A stretch of DNA of 21,345 nucleotides from Saccoglossus kowalevskii (taxonomy: Eukaryota > Hemichordata > Enteropneusta > Harrimaniidae), in contig NW_003131855.1 of NCBI RefSeq assembly GCF_000003605.2, forward strand, positions 583,884 to 605,228, read 5' to 3'. The notes beneath the pieces are model-generated. The model was not told where the DNA came from and did not search any database. It was given only the letters and a program-made list of their open reading frames with translations. The position numbers and the translations under genes are program-made. Positions within the stretch are counted from its first letter, which is position 1. Each line of letters starts with the position of its first letter. This document shows positions 1 through 10,381 of this stretch, in pieces.

Positions 1-3000
1 GTACACTGCCTTGGGCCTATACAACAAAGGAATGAAGAAAACACACATTGTTGTCATTCTAGTACAATGGTAGATGGATCGTCATGTAATAACAAACCTG
101 ATTGACATTATGACACTAACAGCAACTTTCGTTTTTTAAAAAGCGTCTACGGTGTATTTTGTACAACGACATACTATCACATTCCAGGCATTTGTGTGAA
201 ATAAGAAATGATGATTTCAGTAGTTCGTGAGATCATATTCGTCGTTTTGATAGATATTTTATGTATTTTTAGATTATAAAATGATCCATACTTATTCGAT
301 TCTTGCTAGAATTTACCTTCTGTCATAATCCTGCCAATATTTGGTTGATATTTTCATCGTATATCTATATGGCATTTCACACATTTCAACATTACTTTAG
401 AACGAAGCATGGAGTGGACGTTGTAATTGTGTTAATCAACAACACACAAGCGTGGAAGATAAATTTATTAGTTATTGTTTTCTGAAATGTATTTGTTTTT
501 TCATTTACCTATTGAATCTTTTTATAGGGGTAACCTAGTAACTCTCAACCTGGAGGTCTATCTCTAACGTGCCCTTAAAGAGTACAAACGAATAATTTGT
601 AAAATAAAATAACATTAATCATATTTAACAAGACAGCTTACACTGTGACAAGAAATGCAAGAAGCACTCTTAATAAGCCTTGAGTTGGGCTCAACTACCA
701 AATAATCTACTCGCTCGAATTCGCGACTCGATACTGCCCAGTCTTTAGCACTGGCACCCACAAGACACTAACTCTACTATATTATCTGTTAAAACGTACT
801 TGAAGTCCTTAGCATATAAAATAATATAGGCCATAAATTGGAATCAGTAGTTTGCGAGTTACGTGGGTCGGAACCTTACTGAGGTATTTTTGTTGTTGTT
901 GGAATACTAGTACTTAAAATCTGGACACGCAATGATGTTTCAGATCCAGCTTTGAAACATACTCAACACAACAAACATAGAAAATTAGAAATGTCATATG
1001 TCCTACATTCGCCTGGACTTAAGGTATCCCACAACCCACAAGTGGGTGTTCATCAAACCCTCGACTTGCTTCTTATCGAATTGTGATGCATTAAGTAGGC
1101 AACATGAGTTTTGCCAACAATTCAATTTGATTTTGTTGACTCCCCGAGTTGTTGAAAACTCGATCGTCATAAATATTCGGCTGTTTGCTAACAATTGTTG
1201 ATAACGAATAACGTAAGCTGTTATATTTAGTATAAAGCACATATTACTTTATACCTCTAAAGATACAAATGGAACTTATGGTAGATTCTGGGTATTTGAC
1301 CTTGTTACTTTCTGATAAGAACAAATCACCTATATATCGTGACATTTATAAACCAATACATACTTTTTCGTAAGAAATTCTTGTTTAAGTTATCATTCAT
1401 TCTCGCTATAATTGCCCACTTTTGCCATTTTCTGGGTGACAATCCGTCACGTTTTCATGAAATAACAGTCATTGTAGATTATATTTATAATGTATGATCA
1501 AAATAATCGTGTATTTTACACATACAACGAACAAACGAAGATAAAAACGGTCAGTCCAGCAAAAAAAAACAAAAAAAAACAAAAACAGAAATTGTCTTAA
1601 CTCAATATCCTGAGCAGACATTAATACGAAAAATGTACACGTATTCTCCTATATCCCAGCTTTCTGAAAACATACATATTGTCATAGTTACATACTAAGT
1701 AACTGACGGAGAACGCCCTAATCGCAATTACACTATTTCTCGTTTTCCACTTTCGCTACCTTTAATAATAATGGGGTTTCCACGTAAGGTTGTTGTCCAC
1801 AATTACCCCCAAGGTCTGTTGCGCAATATTTCCAATCTAACTATTATTATTTAGTTAAAACTCTTTTGTTGCGTAGTGACAAGCATAGTTCTTATAGAAA
1901 ATATCTAAGTTAGTATTTATTCTATTTACCACGCTCGGAGGTACGTACAGCAGTAGTGGGCGCTTGTCTCTTAATTTTTGATCCACTTGGTCCAATTATA
2001 AAAGTATGGAATGTCACTTAGATTTTTCGACATAGTGCTAACGTGTCACGTGGATTTCTATTGATATGCACTTAAGTATAGTTCGACGACGCTCGTAGCA
2101 ATTGTGTTTAAAGAGTTGTATGTCAAAAGAAGCCAATACCGTATTAAGTGGATTTGCTATAAAAGTTAATACAATAAATTAGTTCGGTATTTATAGTTTG
2201 GTTTGCCCCGACAATGTATATGATTTGTGTTTGGTGTACTCTTGAATTCTGTATTCACAGTGAATGTGTTTTATTAACAACTGTGACTCACGTTAAATTG
2301 AATTGACAGCTGAGTCTATATGGAATATTATGTCCATACATATTTGGTAGGTTGATAAACCTCTATAAAAGAACAATTATTCAAAGTTGTTTGCTTTGTC
2401 ATGTTACTGTTATAATTACAGTTAGGCCTAACGTTAAGAGCAACATATTTGGGAATAACATGGCAAGACTGTAAAACCAGGTTCATTAAATTTAAATTAT
2501 TGATGTCACTAGAATCCATATGATCGTAAGTTGATTACCTCCCGATCATGGCATATTATCACGGGACTATCTTTAAAATGGTCACACAAGGTTGTATTAA
2601 CCTGCTGTCCTGAGGATATTAATTATTCAAAATGGTGTAAATACAAACGTAACATACTTATTGGATTTTGGGAAACCTGGTTCCGATATGCATGTGTTCG
2701 AGTTACTATTGAAATATAATTCATGTGCTTGTAAGTTTGCTTGTGGTGCGATTGCAATTTATGTGTCATGAAATCCTGTTCGAAGGTAATATGTGTGTGA
2801 TGATAGTTGATAGTTGAAAGTGTCACCAAGAAAATAGGAATAAAACCTCAACGTTTTTAATTATACTTTTATTTTAAGGTATATTGAAACAATAGTTTAG
2901 TTATTACTGGGTTCAGATTATTTCAGTAGAAACAATATTAACGTGACTGGATTGAATTCCGTAACTATATGTCATATGCTTGATAAATTGGTGGATATTC
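1..3000. other. AT-rich non-coding DNA, no supported gene
   Basis: Open frames here are short, AT-rich in codon use, and lack good splice borders or recognisable protein motifs. Simple-sequence content includes an A-rich run interrupted by C near 1561-1588 and a short TAATAATAA / TTATTATTA inverted pair near 1763-1852. A somewhat GC-richer patch at about 650-790 has no sustained frame. The stretch could be intron or upstream flank of the GPCR gene whose last exon starts at 6769, but nothing proves this. Confidence 0.5.
2868..2873 (-). terminator. Candidate poly(A) signal for the minus-strand exon at 3001-3249
   Basis: TTTATT on the plus strand reads AATAAA on the minus strand. It lies about 130 nt beyond the TGA stop of the exon-like ORF at 3001-3249, a normal distance for a short 3' UTR. 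AATAAA is common by chance in AT-rich DNA, so it is only supporting evidence. Confidence 0.3.
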
Positions 3001-3249
3001 TCAATCATTTACAATAGTTGAGTTTCGATTACCAACAGGTATTTCTCCGTCACAAATATCGCGCTCAATAGACCTTAGACGAAACTTGCCGCCGCCGAGA
3101 TCTTGCTGAGAATCAGAGAGCCATGAGGCGTGCTTTGTTGACCTCCAATCAGTATGGAGAGCCTCATCATCACTAGTATTTTTCTGTTTTAGAGATCTTT
3201 TTAGAGACGTGTCATACAGTGCAGTGTAGTACATGTAAACAAATGGATA
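3001..3249 (-). CDS. Possible terminal coding exon, cytoplasmic-tail-like
   Basis: An 82-codon minus-strand frame ends in TGA at 3001-3003 and opens just after an in-frame TAG that is part of a possible acceptor (CATTATAG, exon from 3249). GC content is clearly above the flanks. The predicted peptide starts PFVYMYYTALYD, followed by LKRSLKQ and then a polar Ser/Asp/Arg-rich tail ending in STIVND. PFVY followed by a basic amphipathic stretch resembles the end of TM7 (NPxxY) and helix 8 of a class A GPCR, but the Asn would have to come from the previous exon and the match is weak. No upstream exon was found. The pyrimidine tract is poor. It may be a real last exon, a pseudogene remnant or chance. 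Confidence 0.3.
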   Translation of the reverse strand, partial: YPFVYMYYTALYDTSLKRSLKQKNTSDDEALHTDWRSTKHASWLSDSQQDLGGGKFRLRSIERDICDGEIPVGNRNSTIVND

Positions 3250-5340
3250 CTATAATGTGAGGTGCATCTGTCGGCGGCATGCAAAGAATACTCATTTCTA
3301 TTTGGAGATCTCATATTTGGCATAGTGAAGGTACCCTGCTTTTATATTAGCTGCGTATGCTCGTGATATTATTATTTGATATCTTCAAATGTAAAATTGA
3401 TTTTGGAGTTATGAAAAATGTTTATACACTTAAGACAGCAGTTGTCAGGGATCATAATTAAAAAAACTCCAACGAACATCACTATATCACCGACAAATAT
3501 TAAATATTGAGATGATCTCTTTTGCAAATTTTACCCTGTATTGTACATTATTTTTCTCATAAATTCTTGTATCACTTAAACTATAAAAATCAATCTGTTT
3601 TTATTGTCAGTCATCCACCTTAGCATAGTCAATATAAGAAAATTCCAATGTTGGCATAACAATTCGGCTCGAATTATCACTATGAGGAGAAATTTGGTTC
3701 CATTTCATTGGCTTTTTCATTCCCCAATGAATACACTTTAAAATTTACCTCATACAATGCGCTTCGTGGTATTGCTTCGACATTCCTGATCTTTTCCACC
3801 TATATAATCAACAGTACTCACAATCGCAGTTACTGTTGCTAAGTTAAATCAATCGACACATCCTATGGAATTCGTGCTTTTGTGAATGCTGCTCAAAATG
3901 AAATGAACTGAACTGCAACTTGAGAATAAGCAATTTGATTCGGTAACTACATTCTAGTCAATTTAAAAAGTAGTCACAGATTTGTGAGATTAGTTTTAGA
4001 ATGTAGTAAAGTGCAGCTGAAGAGTTGTATTTTTTGCTTTACACTTAGTTTCCTTTTTAATAGTTATGTGGTTATTTTACTGTCGCCGTTAATAAAATCC
4101 ATCATTCCTCATTTATATGGCGTAGTTACATTGTGTTTGGATATAAAATCAAACGCTGTTTTGCAGAAAAAAATAACGTGTAGATTAATTTAGTGCGCAG
4201 CCATATTAAGTTTTCATTTTCTCAACAAAACTTCTGCTTATTGAGTTTATTGTGTGAGACAGTATTAGCTAAATCGTGTATGTTTTGAATGTCTCAATCT
4301 CACGCAGCGCTTCGTTCTTATTTCCTCAGTAATTGACAGGGTATATTTTTGATAGGGCCCAGTGAACTGGAACCAGAATATATCGAAATTATTTATCCGT
4401 ATTGAGCACAGTAATGTTGTTGCATGAATGAAGTTATGCATATAAAACAATTAAACACACAATGAGTTCATGTATCGTTGTTATACACATACAATTGCAT
4501 GTGACATAGTGATTGTATGGCAGAATGCACATGGACTTTTAACGTTTTAACTTTAAGAAACTGCTTTCATGTCATATAAAAATAAACAATAGAATATTAG
4601 AAAACACAAGTTGGCAAACCAGGTTTGTATTGTTATATATCTACCCACAATCTTCATGTCGGTGTACTACTGATAATTGATTACGGTACGGTTTATGGCA
4701 ATTTATTTTGCAGCTAATGTTTAATTTTTCGGAGCGATGGTCAGAAAAACTTTAAAGCACAAAGGATGACTTGTGTACTCAATTGAGAGGAAATTCATAA
4801 ATATTTATCATGTAATTATTTGTCAGTCTAATGTAATAATACATATTCATCATGCAAGTTTTTTACTATGCGGGATACGTGGCAGCTTGTAAGGTAACAA
4901 ACCATATAAGAGTATATCGTACACACATTCATGTATTTATAAGATCACACAAGGACGTCAAAAAACATTAGGATTGGTGAACATAACTACACTTTGTCAT
5001 AAGTAACTTGGATTGAACCTAAAGCGCAAATATGGGGTTTATAGATGACAAAACATCACAGAATGAAGTCACGTATCGTTGATTCAAATTCATTATTCAC
5101 TCGGGGTCAATGATGGAAATCATGCGCAGATTGGATGCAGAAATAAGAATAAATAATATTTCATTTTTGGAATATATAGTAAATTCGACCGAATTCGTGA
5201 ATTATATTTACACAACCCAGGTGAGGGAGGGTCCAGAGCTCTTCTTGTGTTGGTCTTTAGTTTTTGCGATGGTATTTCTAATATATTAGGTGTCTTTAAT
5301 TTTGTTGTTTTTAGATATTAGTATTTTATCGGCACAAAAG
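3250..5340. other. AT-rich non-coding stretch
   Basis: No supportable coding exon or RNA gene. A minus-strand frame around 4303-4370 has an acceptor-like TTCCAG and a downstream GTGAGA donor-like site enclosing about 63 nt, but it has no recognisable content. The plus-strand frame at 3984-4193 is hydrophobic because it is T-rich, and it lacks the GN or LxxxD signatures expected of TM1-TM2 of the downstream receptor. Confidence 0.45.
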
Positions 5341-5344
5341 AGCT

Positions 5345-5455
5345 ATGGCTCCTCCCGCGTACTTGCGTAACACAAACGAGGACAAAATGACGTCACTGGA
5401 GCAGGTATTCCCGATGGCTACTAAACACATTCTTTTGAAAGAAATGTACAATTAA
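5345..5455 (+). CDS. Small ORF or possible first exon, 36 codons
   Basis: ATG at 5345 has G at -3 and +4 and opens a 36-residue frame beginning MAPPAYLRNTNEDKM and ending TAA at 5453-5455. The segment is GC-richer than its surroundings and contains a perfect CRE palindrome TGACGTCA at 5388-5395. A donor-like CAG/GTATTC occurs after codon 20 (about 5405). It could be the first exon of a plus-strand gene, possibly the receptor that ends at 8310, an upstream ORF, or simply a promoter-type GC island. The minus strand is also open here, so the coding call is weak. Confidence 0.2.
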   Translation: MAPPAYLRNTNEDKMTSLEQVFPMATKHILLKEMYN

Positions 5456-5534
5456 ATGTCTTGCCATGCATGTAGGATGTAGATAAAAATGACAACTGAA
5501 GTAAATATCAAGAGGTCCATAGCAAACTGATTGT

Positions 5535-5678
5535 AGCAGACGGTCATTTCCTGGCGTCTAGCTGTTCCACTTTCGGAGGGAAGCTCTACTACAACGACGT
5601 CATTCAGCCGACTAATTTTGTTCTCGTTCTACCTCACAAAAATGACTTTCATCACAGTTACGTAGGTTTAGCAACCTA
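5535..5678 (+). other. Exon-like GC-rich island, frame uncertain
   Basis: Two plus-strand frames stay open across this patch, which is GC-richer than its AT-rich flanks. One reads through VADGHFLASSC and LYYNDVIQPTNF to a TAA at about 5678. The other follows possible acceptors near 5535-5539 and reads TVISWRLAVPL to a TAG near 5663. A donor-like GTAGGT follows at about 5662. A CRE-like ACGTCA lies at about 5596-5601. I cannot decide between a coding exon, a 5' UTR or promoter, and chance. No TM1/TM2 signature of a GPCR is seen. Confidence 0.2.
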
Positions 5679-5679
5679 A

Positions 5680-6768
5680 ATCCCGCAAAAAAAGCTCCAA
5701 ACAGATAATTTTTGTCATGGTTTTCGCGCTGGTGAGTATTTAATAAACATGCTATAGTTTACAACGACGAAAGACCGACAAAGGAACAGCTATGGGCTCA
5801 CATCTATATACTACCTTGTATGTTTCGAGAATGCTGTTAGTAATAAAAGGCAGTGGAGTGTATTTTATTCCAATTATTATAATACCCGGAAATGGCAATA
5901 AATTGTATATGCGTGAAGTGGTACCATTGTCACCGCTTGCATTACAGTTGCTCGAAAAACATTCACAAAGAAATGATATGCAAAAACTCGCTATTTTTTA
6001 ACAGCAAACGAATCATAATGATATTGTTGTTGACATCAATACAATCGTGTACGTCCGTTCGTGCACTGACCCCAAGTACTGCTTAGTTATCCTCTGATAC
6101 CGATTGACCAATGAGAACGAGCCATTGCAGCGCAGGCTATTATAATTATTGATTAATGAACATAGTGTTTTATTAGCTCAAGATATCTCTATGTTCAGAA
6201 CTAATTATTATCACCAAAGTTTTTCATGGTGAAAATAAACACAATCTTAATTTAGCACATGCGTGGAAAGTGCATGGGAGATTACAATCTAACGAGCGGA
6301 GGTGAATTAATGAGTTGGTAAAAATAGGATTGTGTGAAATAAGGGGCTAGTTTAACTTAAATGGTATACGATTAAAATAATTGTACTATTAAATGAGAAA
6401 AATAAAACACGTGTCCAATGAAAGCGAAACTAAGTGCATACGTAGTCTGGCAATATAAACATTTAAACATCGAACAATGCATTATGTAATCTGTAAGTAG
6501 TGACGTACTATGTGAAATAAGATATGTGTGAAAGTCTTTGCACATAACCCACGCCACGGAATCAGCGTATATACCCTCCAGGCTGTGAAGGGATGTTCTT
6601 GTTGGAATATATGATAACTATCATCTTTCTATACAATTTTGGAAGGGAACTACACACCCATAGAAAAAGACTTTGTGAAAGTAAAACTGAAAAAAAAAAC
6701 ACGTAAATATTGCCATCAGTATATTTTCAAGATGTTTGACTTTTAATTTAATTTTATTTACTTTATAG
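5680..6768 (+). other. Non-coding DNA ending in a splice acceptor for the GPCR exon
   Basis: AT-rich, with no supported exon. The last bases form a convincing acceptor: a T-rich tract ending TTTACTTTATAG at 6768, immediately followed by the in-frame receptor exon. The preceding sequence is therefore the 3' part of an intron whose 5' border is not identified. Confidence 0.6.
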
Positions 6769-8310
6769 ACACTCTGTCAAGTGCTGGGATTCCTGACCAC
6801 ACTGTGCTGTATAAACTCAATAATATCTTTGGTTGCCATAGCATTGGATCGCTACTCCGCCATCATACACTGTTTGTATTACGCATCAACGGAACATCGT
6901 CGCCAAGCTGTTGGGATACTTATTTGGACATGGCTGCATGCTATAGTGTGCAGCGCCCTCCCGGCGCTCGGGTGGGGGAAGTACGATTACATGCCAGCGA
7001 GATTTGCTTGTTCGGTAGACTGGACACACACACCTGGTTACACCGTATTCGTCGTTGCCTTGTGTTTCATCCTCCCATTATGTGTAATTTTGTTTTGTTA
7101 TGGAAGAATATTGCGTGTTGCTAGGCAACACGCGCGACGAATCAGTAATGTTCATTTACATCTAAGTGCGAGTCGACAGAATTTACATCCAGTGATGGCC
7201 AGTCCGTCGTCTGTATTTGGAAGGGACAATGCTGCCTATGACGTAATAAGTTATGATTTTGTAGCAAATATGCCCGACGCAGACACGCTATCAATGTCCA
7301 GTAGTGGCGCTGCTACCGTCAATGAACCATCTAGAAGTTTCCGCTCTAAATCACGTGCAACCAGGCGACTGTTCTTAGTAGTGTTTGTGTTTCTTCTCTG
7401 TTGGTTGCCGTACGTTGTCTTACATCTATATCGCATGGCTACCGTGGTTACATGTAGAGACTCTTCGGCATCACCTTTTCTGGCTACCATGACAACATGG
7501 ATGGCTCTTATGTCTTCTGCTCTCAACCCAACTATTTATGGTTTTGGAAACCGCAAATTTCGCTCGGCACTTCGGCGACTGTATCGTAAAGTGCGTCACA
7601 GGCACTGCGAGAGAAACCGTGTCGAAGAAATTGAGACGATAAGTCGCCGTCTCAGTGCCGTAAATATACCCATGTGGCGCTCTCGATCTAGTTCAACGGC
7701 GTCCTCACTCAACAGTGACGCAAGAACACGAACGACTCGGCTTGCTAGTTTCGGAGCTGTGTCATCTTTGAGTGCAGGTTATTTTACTGCACCCCACGAT
7801 CAATCACTTCAATCACGGGCGATTCGTTCAGGTTCGCTACCCGATACGAATCGTCGACTGGAAGCAATGTCACAGTTTACAACGACGGGACATTTTTTAG
7901 ATGTTCCAAGACCCGCTTACGAAGATTTACTAAATTCTGATGCTCAGTCCAAACACAAAAAAATAAGGATTGCAAAGTCATTGACAAATTTACCAGGCTG
8001 GACAGGAAATGATGAGGATGCAGCATTTTATTACGGCACGACAAGTGACAATTCCGAAAGAGTCGGTTCACCTGCTCCAAGACGGAAACGATCGCGATCA
8101 GAATCGTTTGTTAATGTTACGTATCTGAGAGTACCAAATATTGTTCATAGTAAAAAAACATGTAACTCTACCAACAATTCTCAATCATCAAGTAAACAAT
8201 CTGCCCCAAAAGTGAGACACAGTTCTCCAAAATCTAACGTACCAGTAACTATAGTTACCGTACATAATCTCGACGAGGACGGCTTGAGTGAAAGTGGTTC
8301 GAATATATGA
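6769..8310 (+). CDS. Class A GPCR, GPR161-like, last coding exon (5' partial)
   Basis: This exon encodes TM3 to the C-terminus of a rhodopsin-family receptor, 513 residues plus TGA. It begins in phase 0 after the TTTATAG acceptor. The conserved TM3 cysteine (TLCQ, residue 3 of the partial) sits exactly 24 residues before the DRY motif. EL2 carries the partner cysteine (FACSVDW). TM5 ends CYGRILRVARQHARRI, TM6 has CWLPY, and TM7 has NPTIY followed by basic helix 8. The stretch WLHAIVCSALPALGW through CSVDW and PGYTVF to RVARQHARR aligns well with vertebrate GPR161, a ciliary orphan receptor that raises cAMP and represses Hedgehog signalling; this rests on remembered similarity. The long Ser/Arg-rich tail holds a PKA-type RRLS (7645-7656) and ends GSNI, a class I PDZ-ligand pattern. 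There is no initiator Met in this exon, so N-terminus, TM1 and TM2 must lie upstream. Confidence 0.85.
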   Translation, partial: TLCQVLGFLTTLCCINSIISLVAIALDRYSAIIHCLYYASTEHRRQAVGILIWTWLHAIVCSALPALGWGKYDYMPARFACSVDWTHTPGYTVFVVALCFILPLCVILFCYGRILRVARQHARRISNVHLHLSASRQNLHPVMASPSSVFGRDNAAYDVISYDFVANMPDADTLSMSSSGAATVNEPSRSFRSKSRATRRLFLVVFVFLLCWLPYVVLHLYRMATVVTCRDSSASPFLATMTTWMALMSSALNPTIYGFGNRKFRSALRRLYRKVRHRHCERNRVEEIETISRRLSAVNIPMWRSRSSSTASSLNSDARTRTTRLASFGAVSSLSAGYFTAPHDQSLQSRAIRSGSLPDTNRRLEAMSQFTTTGHFLDVPRPAYEDLLNSDAQSKHKKIRIAKSLTNLPGWTGNDEDAAFYYGTTSDNSERVGSPAPRRKRSRSESFVNVTYLRVPNIVHSKKTCNSTNNSQSSSKQSAPKVRHSSPKSNVPVTIVTVHNLDEDGLSESGSNI

Positions 8311-8342
8311 GTAGTTCTTCGTAGTCGAGTGCACGCGATATT

Positions 8343-8348
8343 AATAAA
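8343..8348 (+). terminator. Poly(A) signal of the GPCR gene
   Basis: AATAAA starts 33 nt after the TGA at 8308-8310, and a second copy lies at 8377-8382. Both suit a short 3' UTR; the second is the better spaced for cleavage near 8395-8405. Confidence 0.5.
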
Positions 8349-8399
8349 TATTGTGAAGATTGTACTTCATTTATATAATAAATATATTGCACATGTATT

Positions 8400-9284
8400 A
8401 TCTTGTTCAGTTCGTGTGTATCCTTATAACATCATTCGATTCAATTGGTAAAACACTCCAGTTCATTAAAGATACGTATCATTTATGTATTTAACAGTTT
8501 ATACTGTTTCTGATGACTTGAATTCAAAGTCTACGGCATGCGAAAATGTTTGCATTTTTCAAGTTATTTTTTTATGATAGAGGTTTTGAAATTACCTATA
8601 TTAAACAATTAGGCAACACTGAGTTAATATGTACGAGTAATTAAAAGAATAATATATGTATAATTCAACTTCCTGTATTTAGTGGAGTAGCATGTACCTA
8701 TTCTAAAAGTGCTTAACCGTATCTGTTTGTAATTGTATAATGACTCCGTGTTTTCCGCAATGTACGTATTGTATGCAAAAACGTGTCGACAACACATTTG
8801 ATTAACAGGAGCTGGTCCGGGAGTTACTGAGGAGTGGTCTAAAACTGTGTGCTATTACTTTCTGATAAAAGTAAGACAGTTGCTGAAGACAGTTGATGCA
8901 GACCCAAGGGATCAATAACAAATTACAGCTGTAACAAATGTGAATTATATAATTTTTATCCAAATAACACCCTTGACAAGAAAATATATGCCATATACGT
9001 ACACCGACAATGTTGTTCAACTTCACTTGGTCTTCGACGATATGCTCCATGCCTAAAATAATTATTGTCAACTTCGTATTCTTTCTGGAAACATTTTTCT
9101 AAATTCAGAAAAGGGTCACGCCAGTTTCAATGCAGTCATCTGAATTTTTTTTATATATTTATTTGAACTCGATAACTCCAAAGGTATCAAAATTCTTTTC
9201 GTGAATGTCAAACAAAAGTAAACGGATACACCTTCGGTCGAATAGTTTTACACTACAAGTATCAATGAAGCAGTATATATATAT
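8400..9284. other. Intergenic, nothing recognised
   Basis: AT-rich sequence without sustained frames supported by splice sites. The minus-strand frame at 8802-9071 has no family signature and strongly AT-driven composition, so I treat it as noise. Confidence 0.5.
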
Positions 9285-9440
9285 TTATAAATCACCACTA
9301 TCAGAATTAGTTTGTTTATGACGTCATAGCTTTACATTATCACATGATAATGCAAATCTATATTCGCAAGTAAATTTATTTCAACAAAAATTCTCAAATT
9401 TAATTACATTTATTTGAGACTGATTAGTGGTGATTTATAA
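9285..9440. mobile_element. Fold-back (MITE-like) element, 156 bp
   Basis: Perfect 16-bp inverted arms (TTATAAATCACCACTA at 9285-9300 and its complement at 9425-9440) enclose 124 bp. Allowing a one-base indel, the arms extend to about 20 bp. Inside are two more palindromes: TATGACGTCATA at 9317-9328, containing a perfect CRE, and CATTATCA/TGATAATG at 9335-9352. There is no coding capacity. The outer TATA in the arms could include a TA or longer target duplication, so the exact ends are unclear. This is the architecture of a miniature inverted-repeat transposon. Confidence 0.5.
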
Positions 9441-9868
9441 CAATACTCCACAGCTTCATATTGTTTTCGGAGAAGGGTCTAGATGCAATCACATTATCTT
9501 GTCATAGGCCAGTCTCATCTAATATGCCGCTGTGGAGGATTAGTTGTTTTAATGTGGCAGAACATTGCCAAAATACGTCTCTCGAATTTGTATTTCACTG
9601 GCCAGTAATATAGATCCCTATATAGAAATCTTTAAGACTGATTGTTTTCTAATCATCGCATGATGACAACTATAGATTTAATTTTTGAGACATTTACAGT
9701 AAATGCAAAAAATAACATTTAAATAAACTAATATGTTTTATTGCTGAACTGAATTGTTTCAGCGATGCCTAAAACATATTTAAAAAAATTACACAGTTAC
9801 TCAATTATCAATTACAGTGCCCGGGGTAAGAGATGTATGAACATATGTAAATGAGGAATACATTTGTA
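9441..9868. other. Intergenic, nothing recognised
   Basis: AT-rich with no supported gene, RNA or clear repeat. Confidence 0.5.
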
Positions 9869-9888
9869 TATATATATATATATATATA
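9866..9888. repeat. (TA)n microsatellite followed by short TCAA repeat
   Basis: An uninterrupted alternating TA run of roughly 11 units is followed directly by about three TCAA units (about 9889-9902), then by the left arm of a perfect inverted repeat. Confidence 0.9.
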
Positions 9889-9902
9889 AATCAATCAATC
9901 AT

Positions 9903-9950
9903 CGCAATTCTGAGAAATGATATTCTGATTATATATATCTCAGAATTGCG
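9903..9950. repeat. 13-bp perfect inverted repeat with 22-nt loop
   Basis: CGCAATTCTGAGA at 9903-9915 is perfectly complementary to TCTCAGAATTGCG at 9938-9950. The AT-rich loop contains alternating TA. It adjoins the TA microsatellite and could extrude as a cruciform, or be the ends of a very short fold-back element. No gene is associated. Confidence 0.85.
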
Positions 9951-10380
9951 AAAATGTACATGTTATTTGCACGACTTTGCTCATCACGTTGCAAATCCTT
10001 GGGCTAAGCACAGTCTGTAGGCAAAGTTCCTTCCAAAAATGTGCCATTCCTCCGTTAAGAAAAATAAATACCATATCTGAACGATGCCCGGGTTGTCACA
10101 AACTACATGTACATCCAGAACGAAAATTGAGACTTGTTGAAGAGTTGTCATGGTGTTAAGTGCACAATCGGAGTTGAAACGTGATTAGTAGCGAAATGAG
10201 AAAGCCGCCAGACTGGAAGGAGATACAAAATAATGAAGGAGTATCAAATTGGATAGCAATATAGATTGAATCAGTGAGAGGTAATACGCCAAAGCAAACT
10301 GAATTAAAATATCAGGGTGAACTGTTCAAGTCTCTGTCGACTTGGTTACTATTACATTGATTGTATTTCCCGGGCATGTG
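9951..10380. other. Intergenic, no supported gene
   Basis: A plus-strand frame at 9977-10159 ends RCPGCHKLHVHPERKLRLVEELSWC, which has a superficially zinc-ribbon-like CxxC. It lacks a convincing start, splice sites or family match, so I do not call it. Confidence 0.4.
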
Positions 10381-10381
10381 C

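Noticed and set aside
1003-1242. Minus-strand 79-codon frame
   Set aside because: No motif, no splice support, and overlapped by an equally open plus-strand frame.
3984-4193. Hydrophobic plus-strand frame as the missing TM1-TM2 exon of the receptor
   Set aside because: No GN (TM1) or LxxxD (TM2) signature and no convincing splice borders. Hydrophobicity follows from T-rich composition.
4303-4370. Short minus-strand exon between TTCCAG and GTGAGA
   Set aside because: Only about 63 nt, no partner exons, no recognisable content.
6781-6783. GTG as the start of the GPCR coding region
   Set aside because: The frame is open upstream to a clear splice acceptor at 6768 and includes the conserved TM3 cysteine. 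GTG is an internal Val, not a start.
9350-9357. Octamer ATGCAAAT as a POU-factor site
   Set aside because: It is an isolated 8-mer inside a repeat element, with no gene start nearby.
9977-10159. Cys/His-containing frame as a zinc-finger peptide
   Set aside because: Only one CxxC, no proper start or splice context, no recognisable family.
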